NCBI RefSeq assembly: GCF_024611995.1
Contig: NZ_CP102509.1
Coordinates: forward strand, 2,604,001 to 2,668,000
Direction: 5' to 3'
Length of the DNA: 64,000 nt
Source of the DNA: Streptomyces sp. NBC_00162
GTDB lineage: Bacteria > Actinomycetota > Actinomycetes > Streptomycetales > Streptomycetaceae
Shown here: positions 35,012 to 44,159 of the stretch, in pieces
How the letters are laid out: each line of letters starts with the position of its first letter
How positions within the stretch are numbered: the stretch's first letter is position 1
Notes under the pieces: generated by a model
The model's database searches: none
Seen by the model: the letters and a program-made list of their open reading frames with translations, nothing else
Told to the model about the DNA's origin: nothing
Translations under genes and position numbers: made by a program

Positions 35012-35191
35012 ATGGACGCATTCACCGCGGGTCTCCTGCAGCGCATCAGGGCCACGCAGTCGGACCTCAGGCAGGCCCGCGAGGCGGGCGACGACTTCCT
35101 CGCGGAAGTGGAACAGGCGGAGCTGGAGGATCTCCAGCGCCTCGCCGCCGAACACGGTGTTCCGGTCTCGGTCTCCGTGCCTGCCTCCTGA
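35012..35191 (+). CDS. Small conserved-looking protein, 59 residues
   Basis: A short gene with ATG 35012 and stop TGA 35189-35191. The product starts MDAFTAGLLQRIRATQSDL and ends VPVSVSVPAS. It is strongly amphipathic and alpha-helical (RQAREAGDDFLAEVEQAELEDLQRLAAEHG), with the look of a small helical-hairpin protein. GC-rich third positions and the terminator 20 bp downstream support a real gene. It lies divergent from cutR. Function unknown. Confidence 0.7.
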   Translation: MDAFTAGLLQRIRATQSDLRQAREAGDDFLAEVEQAELEDLQRLAAEHGVPVSVSVPAS

Positions 35192-35210
35192 CCTGTCGGC
35201 TCCGCACGGA

Positions 35211-35249
35211 GTGAACCCCGGCCGCCCTCTCGGGCGACCGGGGTTCACT
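35211..35249 (+). terminator. Stem-loop terminator after the 59-residue gene
   Basis: Arms GTGAACCCCGG (35211-35221) and CCGGGGTTCAC (35239-35249) are perfect inverses, with an inner GCCC/GGGC pairing. There is no U-tract. It separates the small + strand gene from the convergent inositol phosphatase gene. Confidence 0.75.
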
Positions 35250-35270
35250 CATGCGCCCGTCGGCACCCGT

Positions 35271-36074
35271 TCAGTCGTGCCAGGCCCCCGCTTCGTCCAG
35301 CAGCGGCTGCAGCGAGGCGAACACCGCGGGCGTGGCGGCGAGGGCGAGCTCACCCGAGGCCGGTTCCCCCGGCCTGCCGCCGGTCAGGGCCCCGGCCTCC
35401 CGGGCGATCAGGTCGCCCGCCGCCAGGTCCCAGGGGTTCAGCCCGCGCTCGTAGTAGCCGTCGAGCCGCCCGGCGGCCACGTCGCACAGGTCCAGCGCCG
35501 CCGAGCCGCCCCGCCGGATGTCCCGCACCACCGGAATGATCCCCGCCACGACCTCGGCCTGGTGGGCCCGCCGGGTCTGTACGTACGCGAAGCCGGTCCC
35601 GAGCAGTGCCTGGTCCAGCGGCGCCGCCGGCCTGCAGGCGAGGCGCAGCGCACCCAGCCAGGCCCCGCCGCCGAGCACCGCGTGGTAGGTCTCCCCGCGC
35701 ATCGGCGCCGCCACGACGCCCACCACGGTCTCGCCCTCGTACTCGGCCGCGATGGACACGCCCCAGCTCGGCAGCCCGTACAGGTAGTTCACGGTCCCGT
35801 CCAGCGGGTCGACGACCCACCGCACCCCGCTGGTCCCGGGGGTGTCGGCCCCTTCCTCGCCCAGCAGCCCGTCCTCGGGCCGCCGCTCGGCGAGGATGCC
35901 GGTGATCAGCTTCTCGGCCGCGATGTCCATCTCGGTCACCACGTCGATCGGGCTGCTCTTCGTCGCGGCCACCGCCAGATCGGCCGGTCTGCCGTCGCGC
36001 AGCAGTGCCCCGGCCTGCCGGGCGGCCTCGAGCCCCACGTCCAGCAGTTCGGCCTTCAGCTCATCGGAGATCAC
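35271..36074 (-). CDS. Inositol monophosphatase family protein
   Basis: A 267-residue Mg-dependent sugar-phosphatase fold. Motifs: GEEGAD near residue 72, WVVDPLDGTVNYLYGLP near 86 (metal-binding DxxDGT), and the C-terminal metal site LNPWDLAAGDLIAREAGA near 212. It may dephosphorylate inositol-1-phosphate, histidinol-phosphate or a related monoester. It follows hemH (12 nt apart) on the same strand and is probably co-transcribed with it. Confidence 0.88.
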   Translation of the reverse strand: MISDELKAELLDVGLEAARQAGALLRDGRPADLAVAATKSSPIDVVTEMDIAAEKLITGILAERRPEDGLLGEEGADTPGTSGVRWVVDPLDGTVNYLYGLPSWGVSIAAEYEGETVVGVVAAPMRGETYHAVLGGGAWLGALRLACRPAAPLDQALLGTGFAYVQTRRAHQAEVVAGIIPVVRDIRRGGSAALDLCDVAAGRLDGYYERGLNPWDLAAGDLIAREAGALTGGRPGEPASGELALAATPAVFASLQPLLDEAGAWHD

Positions 36075-36086
36075 GGTCCCTCATCC

Positions 36087-37253
36087 CTACGCGTACGGAC
36101 TGTCCGCGCCCGCGGCCGCCGGCCGGGGCGCGCGCGCCGGGCAGCAGCCCACGGCGCACAGGTCATGGCTCTGGCCGAGCGTGCCCACCCAGCACTCCCC
36201 GGCCTGTTCGCCGCGTTCCTTGGCGGCCCGCTCCAGCACGAGTTCCCGTACGGCGCCGGCGAAGGCGGGGTCGGCTCCGACGGTCGCGGAGCGCGCGACG
36301 GGCAGGCCCAGTTCGGCGGCCTTGGCGGTGGCCTCGGTGTCGAGGTCGTAGAGGACCTCCATGTGGTCGGAGACGAAGCCGATGGGCACCATGACCACGG
36401 CCGGGGCGCCCGCCTCGTGCAGGGCCTCCAGGTGGTCGCAGATGTCCGGCTCCAGCCACGGGATGTGCGGGGCGCCGCTGCGGGACTGGTAGACGAGCTG
36501 CCAGGGGCGCGTGACACCGGTCCGCCTGGCCACCTCGTCGGCGATCACCCGGGCGACGTCGAGGTGCTGCTTGACGTACGCGCCGCCCTCGCCGCCCCCG
36601 GTGTGGTCCTCGACGGGCCCGGAGGTGTCGGCGGCGGCGGTCGGGATGGAGTGGGTGGTGAAGGCCAGCCGGGCGCCCGGCCGGGTCTCCTCGGGCAGCG
36701 CGTCCAGCGCGGCGATCACCCCGTCGATCATGGGCTCCACGAAGCCGGGGTGGTTGAAGTAGTGCCGCAGCTTGTCCACGCGCGGCAGTTCCAGGCCCTC
36801 GGCGGCCAGGGTGGCCAGCGCGTCGGCGAGGTTCTCGCGGTACTGCCGGCAGCCCGAGTACGAGGCGTACGCGCTGGTCGCGAGCACCGCGATCCGGCGG
36901 CGCCCGTCGGCAGCCATCTCGCGCATCACGTCGGTCAGGTAAGGAGCCCAGTTCCGGTTGCCCCAGTAGACCGGGAGGTCCAGCCCGTGCTCGGCGAAGT
37001 CCTTGCGCAGCGCGTCCAGCAGCGCGCGGTTCTGCGCGTTGATCGGGCTGACCCCGCCGAAGCCGAAGTAGTGCTGTCCGACCTCCTTGAGCCGCTCGCG
37101 CGGGATCCCGCGCCCGCGCGTGACGTTCTCCAGGAACGGCACGACGTCGTCGGGTCCCTCGGGCCCCCCGAAGGAGAGCAGCAGGAGGGCGTCGTACGGG
37201 GCGGCGAGGCCTTCGGCCCTGGGCTGGGCGGCGGCGCGGAGCTGGTCTGACAT
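36087..37253 (-). CDS. hemH: Ferrochelatase (coproporphyrin-type)
   Basis: A 388-residue ferrochelatase. [29 protein letters not shown] at the N-terminus, the [11 protein letters not shown] segment near residue 160, and [13 protein letters not shown] near 202 with the catalytic histidine are characteristic. In actinobacteria this enzyme inserts iron into coproporphyrin III (CpfC), the last-but-one step of haem synthesis. The C-terminal CAVGCCPAR supplies cysteines for a possible [2Fe-2S] site seen in some family members. Upstream gene of a two-gene operon with the inositol phosphatase. Confidence 0.92.
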   Translation of the reverse strand: MSDQLRAAAQPRAEGLAAPYDALLLLSFGGPEGPDDVVPFLENVTRGRGIPRERLKEVGQHYFGFGGVSPINAQNRALLDALRKDFAEHGLDLPVYWGNRNWAPYLTDVMREMAADGRRRIAVLATSAYASYSGCRQYRENLADALATLAAEGLELPRVDKLRHYFNHPGFVEPMIDGVIAALDALPEETRPGARLAFTTHSIPTAAADTSGPVEDHTGGGEGGAYVKQHLDVARVIADEVARRTGVTRPWQLVYQSRSGAPHIPWLEPDICDHLEALHEAGAPAVVMVPIGFVSDHMEVLYDLDTEATAKAAELGLPVARSATVGADPAFAGAVRELVLERAAKERGEQAGECWVGTLGQSHDLCAVGCCPARAPRPAAAGADSPYA

Positions 37254-37425
37254 GCGTCGAATCCTGCCACCCGGCTTCCGCGCGCGGGAATCGGCCCGGC
37301 CGGGGAGGACGCCCCCACCACAGGTAAGGTAACCCTAAGTTTCCAGGTCGGGAAGCTTCCCCGTGCGGGCGCCTCATCGGCAGTCGTAACCTGTATGGGC
37401 CGATGACGTCCCTTACGGAGGGCCC

Positions 37426-38679
37426 TTGCCCAGTCCCTATCGCGCCATCTTCGCGACCCCAGGCACCAAGGGGTTCAGCGCCGCCGGCCTCATAGGCCGG
37501 ATCCCGATCTCCATGGTCGGGGTCGGCATCCTGACGATGATCTCCGAGATCACCGGCCGCTACGCGATGGCGAGCGCGCTCACCGGAACCCTCGCCCTGG
37601 CCGCCGCCGGGATCGGCCCGCAGGTCTCGCGGCTGGTGGACCAGTACGGCCAGCGGCGGGTCCTGCGCCCCGCCACCCTGATCTCCGTGGCCTCGGTGAC
37701 CGGACTGCTGATCGCCGCCGCGAACGGGTGGCCCGACTGGACTCTCTTCGTGTTCGCCGCGATCGCCGGCTGCGTGCCGAGCGTCGGCTCGATGGTCCGC
37801 GCCCGCTGGACCGTGATCTACCAGGACTCTCCGCGCGAGCTGCACACGGCGTACTCCTTCGAGTCCGTGGTCGACGAGGTCTGCTTCATCTTCGGCCCGA
37901 TCATCGCCATCGGGCTGTCCACCACCTGGTTCCCCGAGGCCGGTCCGCTGATCGCCGCCGTCTGCCTGCTGGTCGGCGTCTGGCTGCTCACCGCGCAGCG
38001 CGCCACCGAGCCCCCGCCGCACCCGCGCAGCGAGCACGGGGACCGCACCTCGGCCCTGCGCTCCCCCGGCCTCCAGGTACTGACGTTCACCTTCGTGGCG
38101 ACCGGTGCGATCTTCGGCTCCATCGACGTGTCCACGCTCGCCTTCGCCGAGGAGCAGGGCCACAAGTCCTGGGCCAGCTTCATCCTGGCGATCTGGGCAC
38201 TGGGGTCCTGTATCGCCGGAATCGTGTTCGGCCTGCTCCATCTCAAGGGCCGGACCGAACTCAGGTGGGTACTGGGCGTATGTGCGATGGCCGTGAGTAT
38301 GATCCCCCTCCTACTGGCCGGGAACCTTCCGTTTCTGGCCGTGGCGCTCTTCGTCTCGGGCCTCGCCATCGCTCCCACGATGATCACCACGATGGCCCTG
38401 ATCGAGGCGCACGTACCACGCGCGAAGCTGACCGAGGGCATGACCTGGATCAGCACCGGCCTCGCGGTCGGCGTCGCGATCGGCTCCTCCGTGACCGGAC
38501 TGGTCATCGACGCGGCCGGCGCGCAGCGCGGGTACGTCGTCTCCATCGCGTCGGGGGCGGCCGCGGCGGCGGTGGCGTTCGCGGGATACCGCCGGCTGAC
38601 GAAGCCGGCGCAAGGGGAGGAGCCAGCCACCGATGGGGACGGCGACAGCAGGGCAGAACAGCCAGACCGCGTGGCGTAA
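37426..38679 (+). CDS. MFS transporter
   Basis: A 417-residue transporter with about twelve hydrophobic helices split by a hydrophilic loop near residue 200 (RSEHGDRTSALRSPG). Loop 2 carries QVSRLVDQYGQRRVLRP, a variant of the MFS motif. TTG 37426 is chosen because CGGAGGG sits just upstream and no ATG or GTG gives a better N-terminus. The 3' end overlaps the next gene by 47 nt. Substrate unknown; conserved chromosomal gene. Confidence 0.8.
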   Translation: MPSPYRAIFATPGTKGFSAAGLIGRIPISMVGVGILTMISEITGRYAMASALTGTLALAAAGIGPQVSRLVDQYGQRRVLRPATLISVASVTGLLIAAANGWPDWTLFVFAAIAGCVPSVGSMVRARWTVIYQDSPRELHTAYSFESVVDEVCFIFGPIIAIGLSTTWFPEAGPLIAAVCLLVGVWLLTAQRATEPPPHPRSEHGDRTSALRSPGLQVLTFTFVATGAIFGSIDVSTLAFAEEQGHKSWASFILAIWALGSCIAGIVFGLLHLKGRTELRWVLGVCAMAVSMIPLLLAGNLPFLAVALFVSGLAIAPTMITTMALIEAHVPRAKLTEGMTWISTGLAVGVAIGSSVTGLVIDAAGAQRGYVVSIASGAAAAAVAFAGYRRLTKPAQGEEPATDGDGDSRAEQPDRVA

Positions 38680-39958
38680 CTGGGCGGGCAATGTCTCCGC
38701 CACGCCCGCACGCACGGTGACCCCGGCCTCGGTCGGGGAGCTCCAGGAGGAGGTCCGCCGGGCCGCCGAACAGGGCCTGCGGGTGAAGGCGGTCGGCACC
38801 GGCCACTCCTTCACCGCGGCCGCCGCGACCGACGGGGTGCTGGTACGCCCCCAGGCGCTGGCCGGGATCCACTCGATCGACCGCGCCGCGGGCACCGTCA
38901 CGGTGGCGGCGGGCACGGTCCTCAAGGACCTGAACGTGGCCCTGGCCAAGGAGGGCCTGTCGCTCACGAACATGGGCGACATCATGGAGCAGACGGTCTC
39001 CGGCGCCACCAGCACGGGCACCCACGGCACCGGCCGCGACTCGGCCTCCATCGCCGCCCAGATCCGCGGCCTGGAGCTGGTCACGGCCGACGGACGGCTG
39101 CTGACGTGCTCGGAGAAGGAGCACCCCGAGGTCTTCGCGGCGGCCCGGCTCGGCATCGGGGCGCTCGGCATAGTCACCGCGATCACCTTCGCCGTGGAGC
39201 CGGTCTTCTTCCTGACCGCCCGTGAGGAGCCCATGGGCTTCGACCGGGTGACGGCCGAGTTCGACCAGCACTTCGCGGAGAACGAGCACTTCGAGTTCTA
39301 CTGGTTCCCGCACACCGGCAACTGCAACACCAAGCGGAACAACCGCAGCCAGGGCCCCGCGGCCCCGCCCGGGCCGGTGAGCTCGTGGATCGAGGACGAG
39401 CTGCTGTCCAACGGCATCTTCCAGGTGGTCAACTCGCTGGGCCGCGCGGTCCCGGCCACCATCCCCGCCATCGCCCGCGTCGCCAGCCGCGCCCTGTCGG
39501 CGCGCGCCTACACGGACATCCCGTACAAGGTGTTCACCAGTCCGCGCCGGGTCCGGTTCGTGGAGATGGAGTACGCACTCCCGCGCGAGCGGGTGGTCGA
39601 GGCGCTGCGGGAGCTCCGGGCGATGGTCGACCGCTCCGGGCTGCGCGTCAGTTTCCCGGTGGAGGTGCGGACGGCTCCGGCGGACGACATCACGCTGTCC
39701 ACCGCCTCGGGCCGCGAGACGGCGTACATCGCGGTGCACATGTACCGGGGCACGCCGTACCAGGCCTACTTCACGGCGGCCGAGCGCATCTTCACCGCGC
39801 ACGGCGGCCGGCCGCACTGGGGCAAGGTGCACACGCGGGACGCGGAGTACCTCGCCGGGGTCTACCCGCGGTTCGCCGAGTTCACCGCGCTGCGCGACCG
39901 GCTGGACCCGGACCGGGTGTTCGGCAACGACTACCTGCGGCGCGTCCTGGGCGACTGA
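38633..39958 (+). CDS. FAD-linked sugar-lactone oxidase (D-arabinono-1,4-lactone oxidase family)
   Basis: A 441-residue flavoprotein of the aldonolactone/alditol oxidase family. The FAD-binding domain has VKAVGTGHSFTAAAATDG near residue 46, where the histidine is the likely covalent FAD attachment. The C-terminal ALO domain ends HWGKVHTRDAEYL...RLDPDRVFGNDYL. It oxidises a sugar lactone or alditol with oxygen. ATG 38633 follows AAGGGGAGGAG inside the MFS gene, so the two are coupled. Confidence 0.87.
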   Translation: MGTATAGQNSQTAWRNWAGNVSATPARTVTPASVGELQEEVRRAAEQGLRVKAVGTGHSFTAAAATDGVLVRPQALAGIHSIDRAAGTVTVAAGTVLKDLNVALAKEGLSLTNMGDIMEQTVSGATSTGTHGTGRDSASIAAQIRGLELVTADGRLLTCSEKEHPEVFAAARLGIGALGIVTAITFAVEPVFFLTAREEPMGFDRVTAEFDQHFAENEHFEFYWFPHTGNCNTKRNNRSQGPAAPPGPVSSWIEDELLSNGIFQVVNSLGRAVPATIPAIARVASRALSARAYTDIPYKVFTSPRRVRFVEMEYALPRERVVEALRELRAMVDRSGLRVSFPVEVRTAPADDITLSTASGRETAYIAVHMYRGTPYQAYFTAAERIFTAHGGRPHWGKVHTRDAEYLAGVYPRFAEFTALRDRLDPDRVFGNDYLRRVLGD

Positions 39959-39990
39959 CCTCGGCCGGGCCGGACCGGGCCCGACCGGGC

Positions 39991-40719
39991 TCAGGGGGCG
40001 CTCCGCTGCTGCCCGGACGGCGCCGACGCGTCCGGGCTCGGGGTCGGCGTGGGCGGCGTCGGCGTCGGCGTGGGCTTCGGAGGGGACGGGCTGGGCACCG
40101 GGTCCCCGGAGTCCGAGGGGCCCGGGGCGGAGCTCGGGCTCCGGCCGCCGCCGCTGTGCGAGCCCGAGGGGGCCGGGCTGGTCCCGGATCCCGGGGTCCT
40201 GCCGTCCTTCTCGCCGCCGCCCGGCTGCTCCTGGGGCCTGGAGGGCTGGTGGTCGGACGCCTTGCGGGTGCCTCCGGAGAGGATGGTGCCGCCGTCCGCG
40301 CTGACCGAGGTGCCGGCGATCGCCTCGTAGCTCCCGAGGACACCCAGGGAGATGGCGAAGACGGCGCCGGCGGCCACCGCCGTGCGCTTCCAGCCCCGCA
40401 CCCGGGTGCCGTGCACGGTGGCCTCGCCGAACTCCCCGCAGGGCCCGGGCCCGCCGGGCAGCGGTACCTGGCGGGCCCTGGGACGGGCGGTCTCGCGCAA
40501 CTGATCGCCGGTGCGCCGGAAGAAGTGCTGGATGACGGGACCGCCGGCGGCGGCGACGACGCTGACCACACCGGCGCCGAGGATGGTCCCGTAGACCCCC
40601 ATCTTCGAGGCGAGGAGGGCCGCCGCGACGGTCGCGAGCGAGCTGCCGGCCACCTGAGCGGCGCTCAGGTCGAGCTTCTTCTTCTCCGGTTCGACGTCAT
40701 GCGTCCTCTTCTGACCCAT
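39991..40719 (-). CDS. Hypothetical membrane-anchored protein with Pro/Ser-rich tail
   Basis: About 242 residues. The cytoplasmic N-terminus contains a first hydrophobic stretch (residues 25-65, SSLATVAAALLASKMGVYG...) and a later helix AVAAGAVFAISLGVLGSYEAI near 115. It ends in a long low-complexity tail of Pro, Ser, Gly and Thr-Pro repeats, probably outside the membrane. ATG 40719 has AGGGGG five bases upstream; GTG two codons earlier is possible but too close to that site. Function unknown. Confidence 0.65.
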   Translation of the reverse strand: MGQKRTHDVEPEKKKLDLSAAQVAGSSLATVAAALLASKMGVYGTILGAGVVSVVAAAGGPVIQHFFRRTGDQLRETARPRARQVPLPGGPGPCGEFGEATVHGTRVRGWKRTAVAAGAVFAISLGVLGSYEAIAGTSVSADGGTILSGGTRKASDHQPSRPQEQPGGGEKDGRTPGSGTSPAPSGSHSGGGRSPSSAPGPSDSGDPVPSPSPPKPTPTPTPPTPTPSPDASAPSGQQRSAP

Positions 40720-41247
40720 CGCCACCCCCTGTGTGTCCTGCCTCTCCCGCGCCGGAAGCCTTCAGCAGTTACTGACACCCGAGCGAAACGAATAGTTCCG
40801 TTTCTGCGGATTCTGTGAAGCAAGACACCCGGAAACGGACACGGGTGCAGATGGAGCCCGCCGGAGGGCACGCCAACTCCCGCCGTCCGGGAGAACTTCG
40901 GCGGCGCGGCGGTCCACCCAGGTGGCCCGAATGGAGTACTGTGACGAGCCCTGGGGTCGTCCTTCCTTACGGATGTCCGGACTCGGGAGAGGGGGCCGGT
41001 TGATGGAAAACGGCACTCAAAGACCGGTGATGCCGCGGTATCGCACGGGTTCCTGCTGCGCACAGTAATCGTTCGGTCACTGTGCGTGCCCAACAGGTAA
41101 CCGTGCCATAACGGCGATCAAGGGCGCATGCCCGACACGCCGGTTTAACTCGGCAAGGTTGTGGCAGGCTGCACCCGGGCAGGCCACACTCGACTAGCGG
41201 AAGCAGCGACGCACGTGACGTCGGCAGGCACCACCCGGGAGGTCCCC
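40720..41247. other. 528-bp intergenic region upstream of sepH
   Basis: No supported gene or RNA was seen. It lies between divergent genes and should hold the promoters of sepH (+) and the hypothetical membrane gene (-). A weak inverted repeat, GAAACG (40785-40790) with CGTTTC (40799-40804), is present. Open frames starting at 41161 or 40815 lack ribosome sites. Confidence 0.55.
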
Positions 41248-42264
41248 ATGCCCGAACTGCGTGTCGTGGCCGTCTCAAATGACGGCACACGACTGGTGCT
41301 CAAGGCTGGGGACAGCACGGAGTACACGCTTCCGATCGACGAGCGGCTGCGGGCTGCCGTGCGCAACGACCGCGCGCGCCTGAACCAGATCGAGATCGAG
41401 GTCGAGAGCCACCTCCGCCCCCGCGACATCCAGGCCCGCATACGGGCCGGTGCCTCCGCGGAGGAGGTCGCTCAACTCGCCGGCATCCCCGTCGACCGCG
41501 TACGCCGCTTCGAGGGCCCGGTGCTCGCCGAGCGCGCGTTCATGGCCGAGCGCGCCCGCAAGACCCCCGTGCGCCGTCCGGGCGAGAACACCGGACCCCA
41601 GCTCGGCGAGGCCGTGCAGGAGCGGCTCACCCTGCGCGGGGCCGAGAAGGAGTCCGTGCAGTGGGACTCCTGGCGCCGCGACGACGGCACCTGGGAGGTC
41701 CTCCTCGTCTACCGGGTCGCCGGTGAGCCGCACTCGGCGAGCTGGACGTACGACCCGCCGCGCCGGCTGGTCGTGGCCGTGGACGACGAGGCGCGCTCGC
41801 TGATCGGCGAGTCCGACGACCTGCCCGCCACGCCGGAACCCAGCTTCCCCTTCGTGCCGAGGATCGCGCGGCTGCCGCGCGACCGGCCGCTGGACCGCGC
41901 TCTCGACCGCCAGCTGGAGCGGCCGGTCGCCCCCCAGCCGGATCCGGAGGAGGAGCGGGACACGCTGACCAGCCTGCTGGAGGCGGTCCCGAGCTTCCGC
42001 GGCGACATGGTGGTCCCGGAGCGGACCGAACCCCCGGCGGCGGAAGCCGAGGCGGAGGAACCTCAGGCTCCGGCCGCGTCGGCGGGCGCGGGCTCCGCGT
42101 ACGCCGACGTCCTGATGCCCCGCACGGTGGCCGGCCACCGCGACCGGCTGACGGGCACCACGGACCGGCAGGCCGAGGCGGACGGGGTCCGTCCCGGACG
42201 CCGTGCGGCGGTGCCCAGCTGGGACGAGATCGTCTTCGGGACGCGGCGCAAGAAGCAGGAGTAG
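41248..42264 (+). CDS. sepH: Cell division regulator SepH
   Basis: A 338-residue protein of the SepH/DUF3071 family. The N-terminal domain MPELRVVAVSNDGTRLVLK continues through SHLRPRDIQARIRAGASAEEVAQLAGIPVDRVRRFEGPVLAERAFM, which contains the conserved helix-turn-helix motif. The C-terminal half is a variable Pro/Glu-rich linker with a short conserved end (SWDEIVFGTRRKK). SepH stimulates FtsZ assembly at division sites in Streptomyces and mycobacteria (literature). ATG 41248 is preceded by GGGAGGT. Confidence 0.92.
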   Translation: MPELRVVAVSNDGTRLVLKAGDSTEYTLPIDERLRAAVRNDRARLNQIEIEVESHLRPRDIQARIRAGASAEEVAQLAGIPVDRVRRFEGPVLAERAFMAERARKTPVRRPGENTGPQLGEAVQERLTLRGAEKESVQWDSWRRDDGTWEVLLVYRVAGEPHSASWTYDPPRRLVVAVDDEARSLIGESDDLPATPEPSFPFVPRIARLPRDRPLDRALDRQLERPVAPQPDPEEERDTLTSLLEAVPSFRGDMVVPERTEPPAAEAEAEEPQAPAASAGAGSAYADVLMPRTVAGHRDRLTGTTDRQAEADGVRPGRRAAVPSWDEIVFGTRRKKQE

Positions 42265-42340
42265 CCGGGCCAGGGCCGACCAGGACCGGCCAGGAGGATC
42301 GCCGCCGCCCGGACGTGCCGGGCGGCGGTTCTTTTCCGGA

Positions 42341-43186
42341 CTACTCGGGGTCCGGGCCCGTGGCCACCGGGCGGGCCGGATCCGCGGACCACTCCGACCA
42401 GCTGCCGGCGTAGAGGTCGGAGGCGATGCCCGCCACCTCCAGCGCGAGCACCTCATGGGCGCCGGACACCCCGGATCCGCAGTACACGCCGACCGGGGTG
42501 GCGCCCGAGGCGCCGAGCCCCGCGAAGCGCGCCCGCAGGGCATCGGCCGGCAGGAAACGGCCGTCCGGACCCACGTTCTCCGTGGTGGGGGCCGAGAGCG
42601 CGCCCGGGATGTGGCCGCCGACCGGGTCGATCGGCTCGACCTCCCCGCGGTACCTCTCCCCCGCACGTGCGTCCAGGAGGACCCCCGTACGCGCACGCGC
42701 GGCCGCTCCGTCCGCGTCGAGCAGCCCGACGGCTCCAGGAGTTGGCTTGAAATCGCCCTCCGTGGGGGTCACCCGGTCAGCCGACACGTCACCCCCCGCT
42801 GACGTCCACGCGGCCAGGCCGCCGTCCAGTACCCGTACGTCCTCGTGACCCGTCCAGCGCAACAGCCACCACGCCCTCGCCGCCGCCCAGCCCTGGCCGC
42901 CGTCGTACACGACCACCGGCACGTCCGCCGAGACCCCGGACCTCCTCATCACCGCCCCGAAGGCCTCCGGGTCCGGCAGCGGGTGCCGGCCGCCCGACCC
43001 CGCCGGACCTGCCAGTTCGCGGTCGAGGTCGACGTACACCGCGCCGGGCAGGTGCCCGGCCTCGTACGCGGGACGCTGGTCGGGGCCGCCCAGCTGCCAG
43101 CGGATGTCCAGCAGCACGGGAGGCCGGGAACCGGCCAGCTCGCTCATGAGTTCGGCGGCGCCGAGGATCGCAGTTGTCGCAGTCAT
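42341..43186 (-). CDS. Thiosulfate/3-mercaptopyruvate sulfurtransferase
   Basis: A 281-residue tandem rhodanese-domain protein. The catalytic cysteine is in the second domain, PVGVYCGSGVSGAHEVLAL near residue 240; the loop CGSGVSG is closer to mercaptopyruvate sulfurtransferases. The first, inactive domain has AGHLPGAVYVDLDREL. ATG 43186 is chosen; the frame extends 16 codons upstream without a ribosome site. It transfers sulfane sulfur to cyanide or thiols. Confidence 0.87.
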   Translation of the reverse strand: MTATTAILGAAELMSELAGSRPPVLLDIRWQLGGPDQRPAYEAGHLPGAVYVDLDRELAGPAGSGGRHPLPDPEAFGAVMRRSGVSADVPVVVYDGGQGWAAARAWWLLRWTGHEDVRVLDGGLAAWTSAGGDVSADRVTPTEGDFKPTPGAVGLLDADGAAARARTGVLLDARAGERYRGEVEPIDPVGGHIPGALSAPTTENVGPDGRFLPADALRARFAGLGASGATPVGVYCGSGVSGAHEVLALEVAGIASDLYAGSWSEWSADPARPVATGPDPE

Positions 43187-43360
43187 ACGGCCCATCTTCC
43201 ACCCCGTCCGGCACCGCCGTAACAAGCGCGTCACCTGCCGGGCGCACCGATCCGGTCACTCTCTCCCGGGCCCCGAAAGAGCGGCCCGGTCGAGGCGCGC
43301 CGAGCCCCCCGGAGTGGAAGCATCAGCAGCGGCAGCGGCACGACGGAGGAGACGGTTGAC

Positions 43361-44158
43361 ATGACCGAGGCAGCGGAACCAACGCGGCGCACGCCCGGCA
43401 CCCCGTGCTGGGTGAGCCTCATGGTGCACGGCCTCGGGACCACCGAGGACTTCTACGCCGACCTGTTCGGTTGGGAGTACGAACCGGGCCCCGAGCAGCT
43501 CGGCCCGTACGTCCGGGCCCTGTTGGACGGCCGCGAGGTGGCCGGCATCGGCGAGATGCCACCGGACCGCCATCTTCCGGTCGCCTGGACCACATACCTC
43601 GCCACGGACGACGCCGACGCCACGGCCGAGACGATCCGCTCGTGCGGCGGCACGGTGGCGGTGGGCCCGCTGGACGCGGGCATCGCGGGGCGGGTGGCGA
43701 TCTGCTCCGACCCGCTGGGCGCGATCTTCGGTCTGTGGCAGGCGGAGAGCCACATGGGCACCCGGCTGCACGGCGCCCCGGGCACGCCGGTCTGGAACGA
43801 GCTGGTCACCCAGGACACCTCGACGGTCGGCAAGTTCTACGAGCACGTCTTCGGCCACGAGGCGCAGACGCACTCCACCGCCTCGGACGACTTCGACTAC
43901 GTGACCCTCCTCCTGGAGGGCCGCCCGGTGGCCGCTGTGCACGGCGTCGGCCGCTCGCTGCCGCACGACCGGGGGCCGCACTGGATGGCGTACTTCGAGG
44001 TCGAGGACACCGACGCGGCCGCTGCCCGGGTCTCCGATCTGGGCGGACGGATCCTGGAGCCGCCCCGCGAGGGGCTCAGCGGGCGGGTGGCCACGGTCGC
44101 GGACCCGGAGGGCGCGGTCTTCACGGTCGTACGGTCGCGGTCGCGGAGGTCTGCCTAG
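43361..44158 (+). CDS. VOC-family protein (two glyoxalase-like domains)
   Basis: A 265-residue protein with two vicinal-oxygen-chelate domains. Each starts with a WVSLMV...TEDFYADLFGWEYE or WNELVTQDTSTVGKFYEHVFGHEAQ pattern, and ends in SDPLGAIFGLWQ or ADPEGAVFTVV. Such proteins bind a metal and often act in small-molecule modification or resistance. ATG 43361 follows GGAGGAG. Its stop codon TAG (44156-44158) lies inside the target duplication of the IS481 element, so the insertion just spared the reading frame. Confidence 0.83.
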   Translation: MTEAAEPTRRTPGTPCWVSLMVHGLGTTEDFYADLFGWEYEPGPEQLGPYVRALLDGREVAGIGEMPPDRHLPVAWTTYLATDDADATAETIRSCGGTVAVGPLDAGIAGRVAICSDPLGAIFGLWQAESHMGTRLHGAPGTPVWNELVTQDTSTVGKFYEHVFGHEAQTHSTASDDFDYVTLLLEGRPVAAVHGVGRSLPHDRGPHWMAYFEVEDTDAAAARVSDLGGRILEPPREGLSGRVATVADPEGAVFTVVRSRSRRSA

Positions 44159-44159
44159 G
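44154..44159. repeat. 6-bp target-site duplication CCTAGG, left copy
   Basis: Direct repeat of 45217-45222, flanking the IS481 element; palindromic CTAG core as expected for IS481 targets. It contains the stop codons of both the VOC gene (+) and the transposase (-). Confidence 0.88.
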
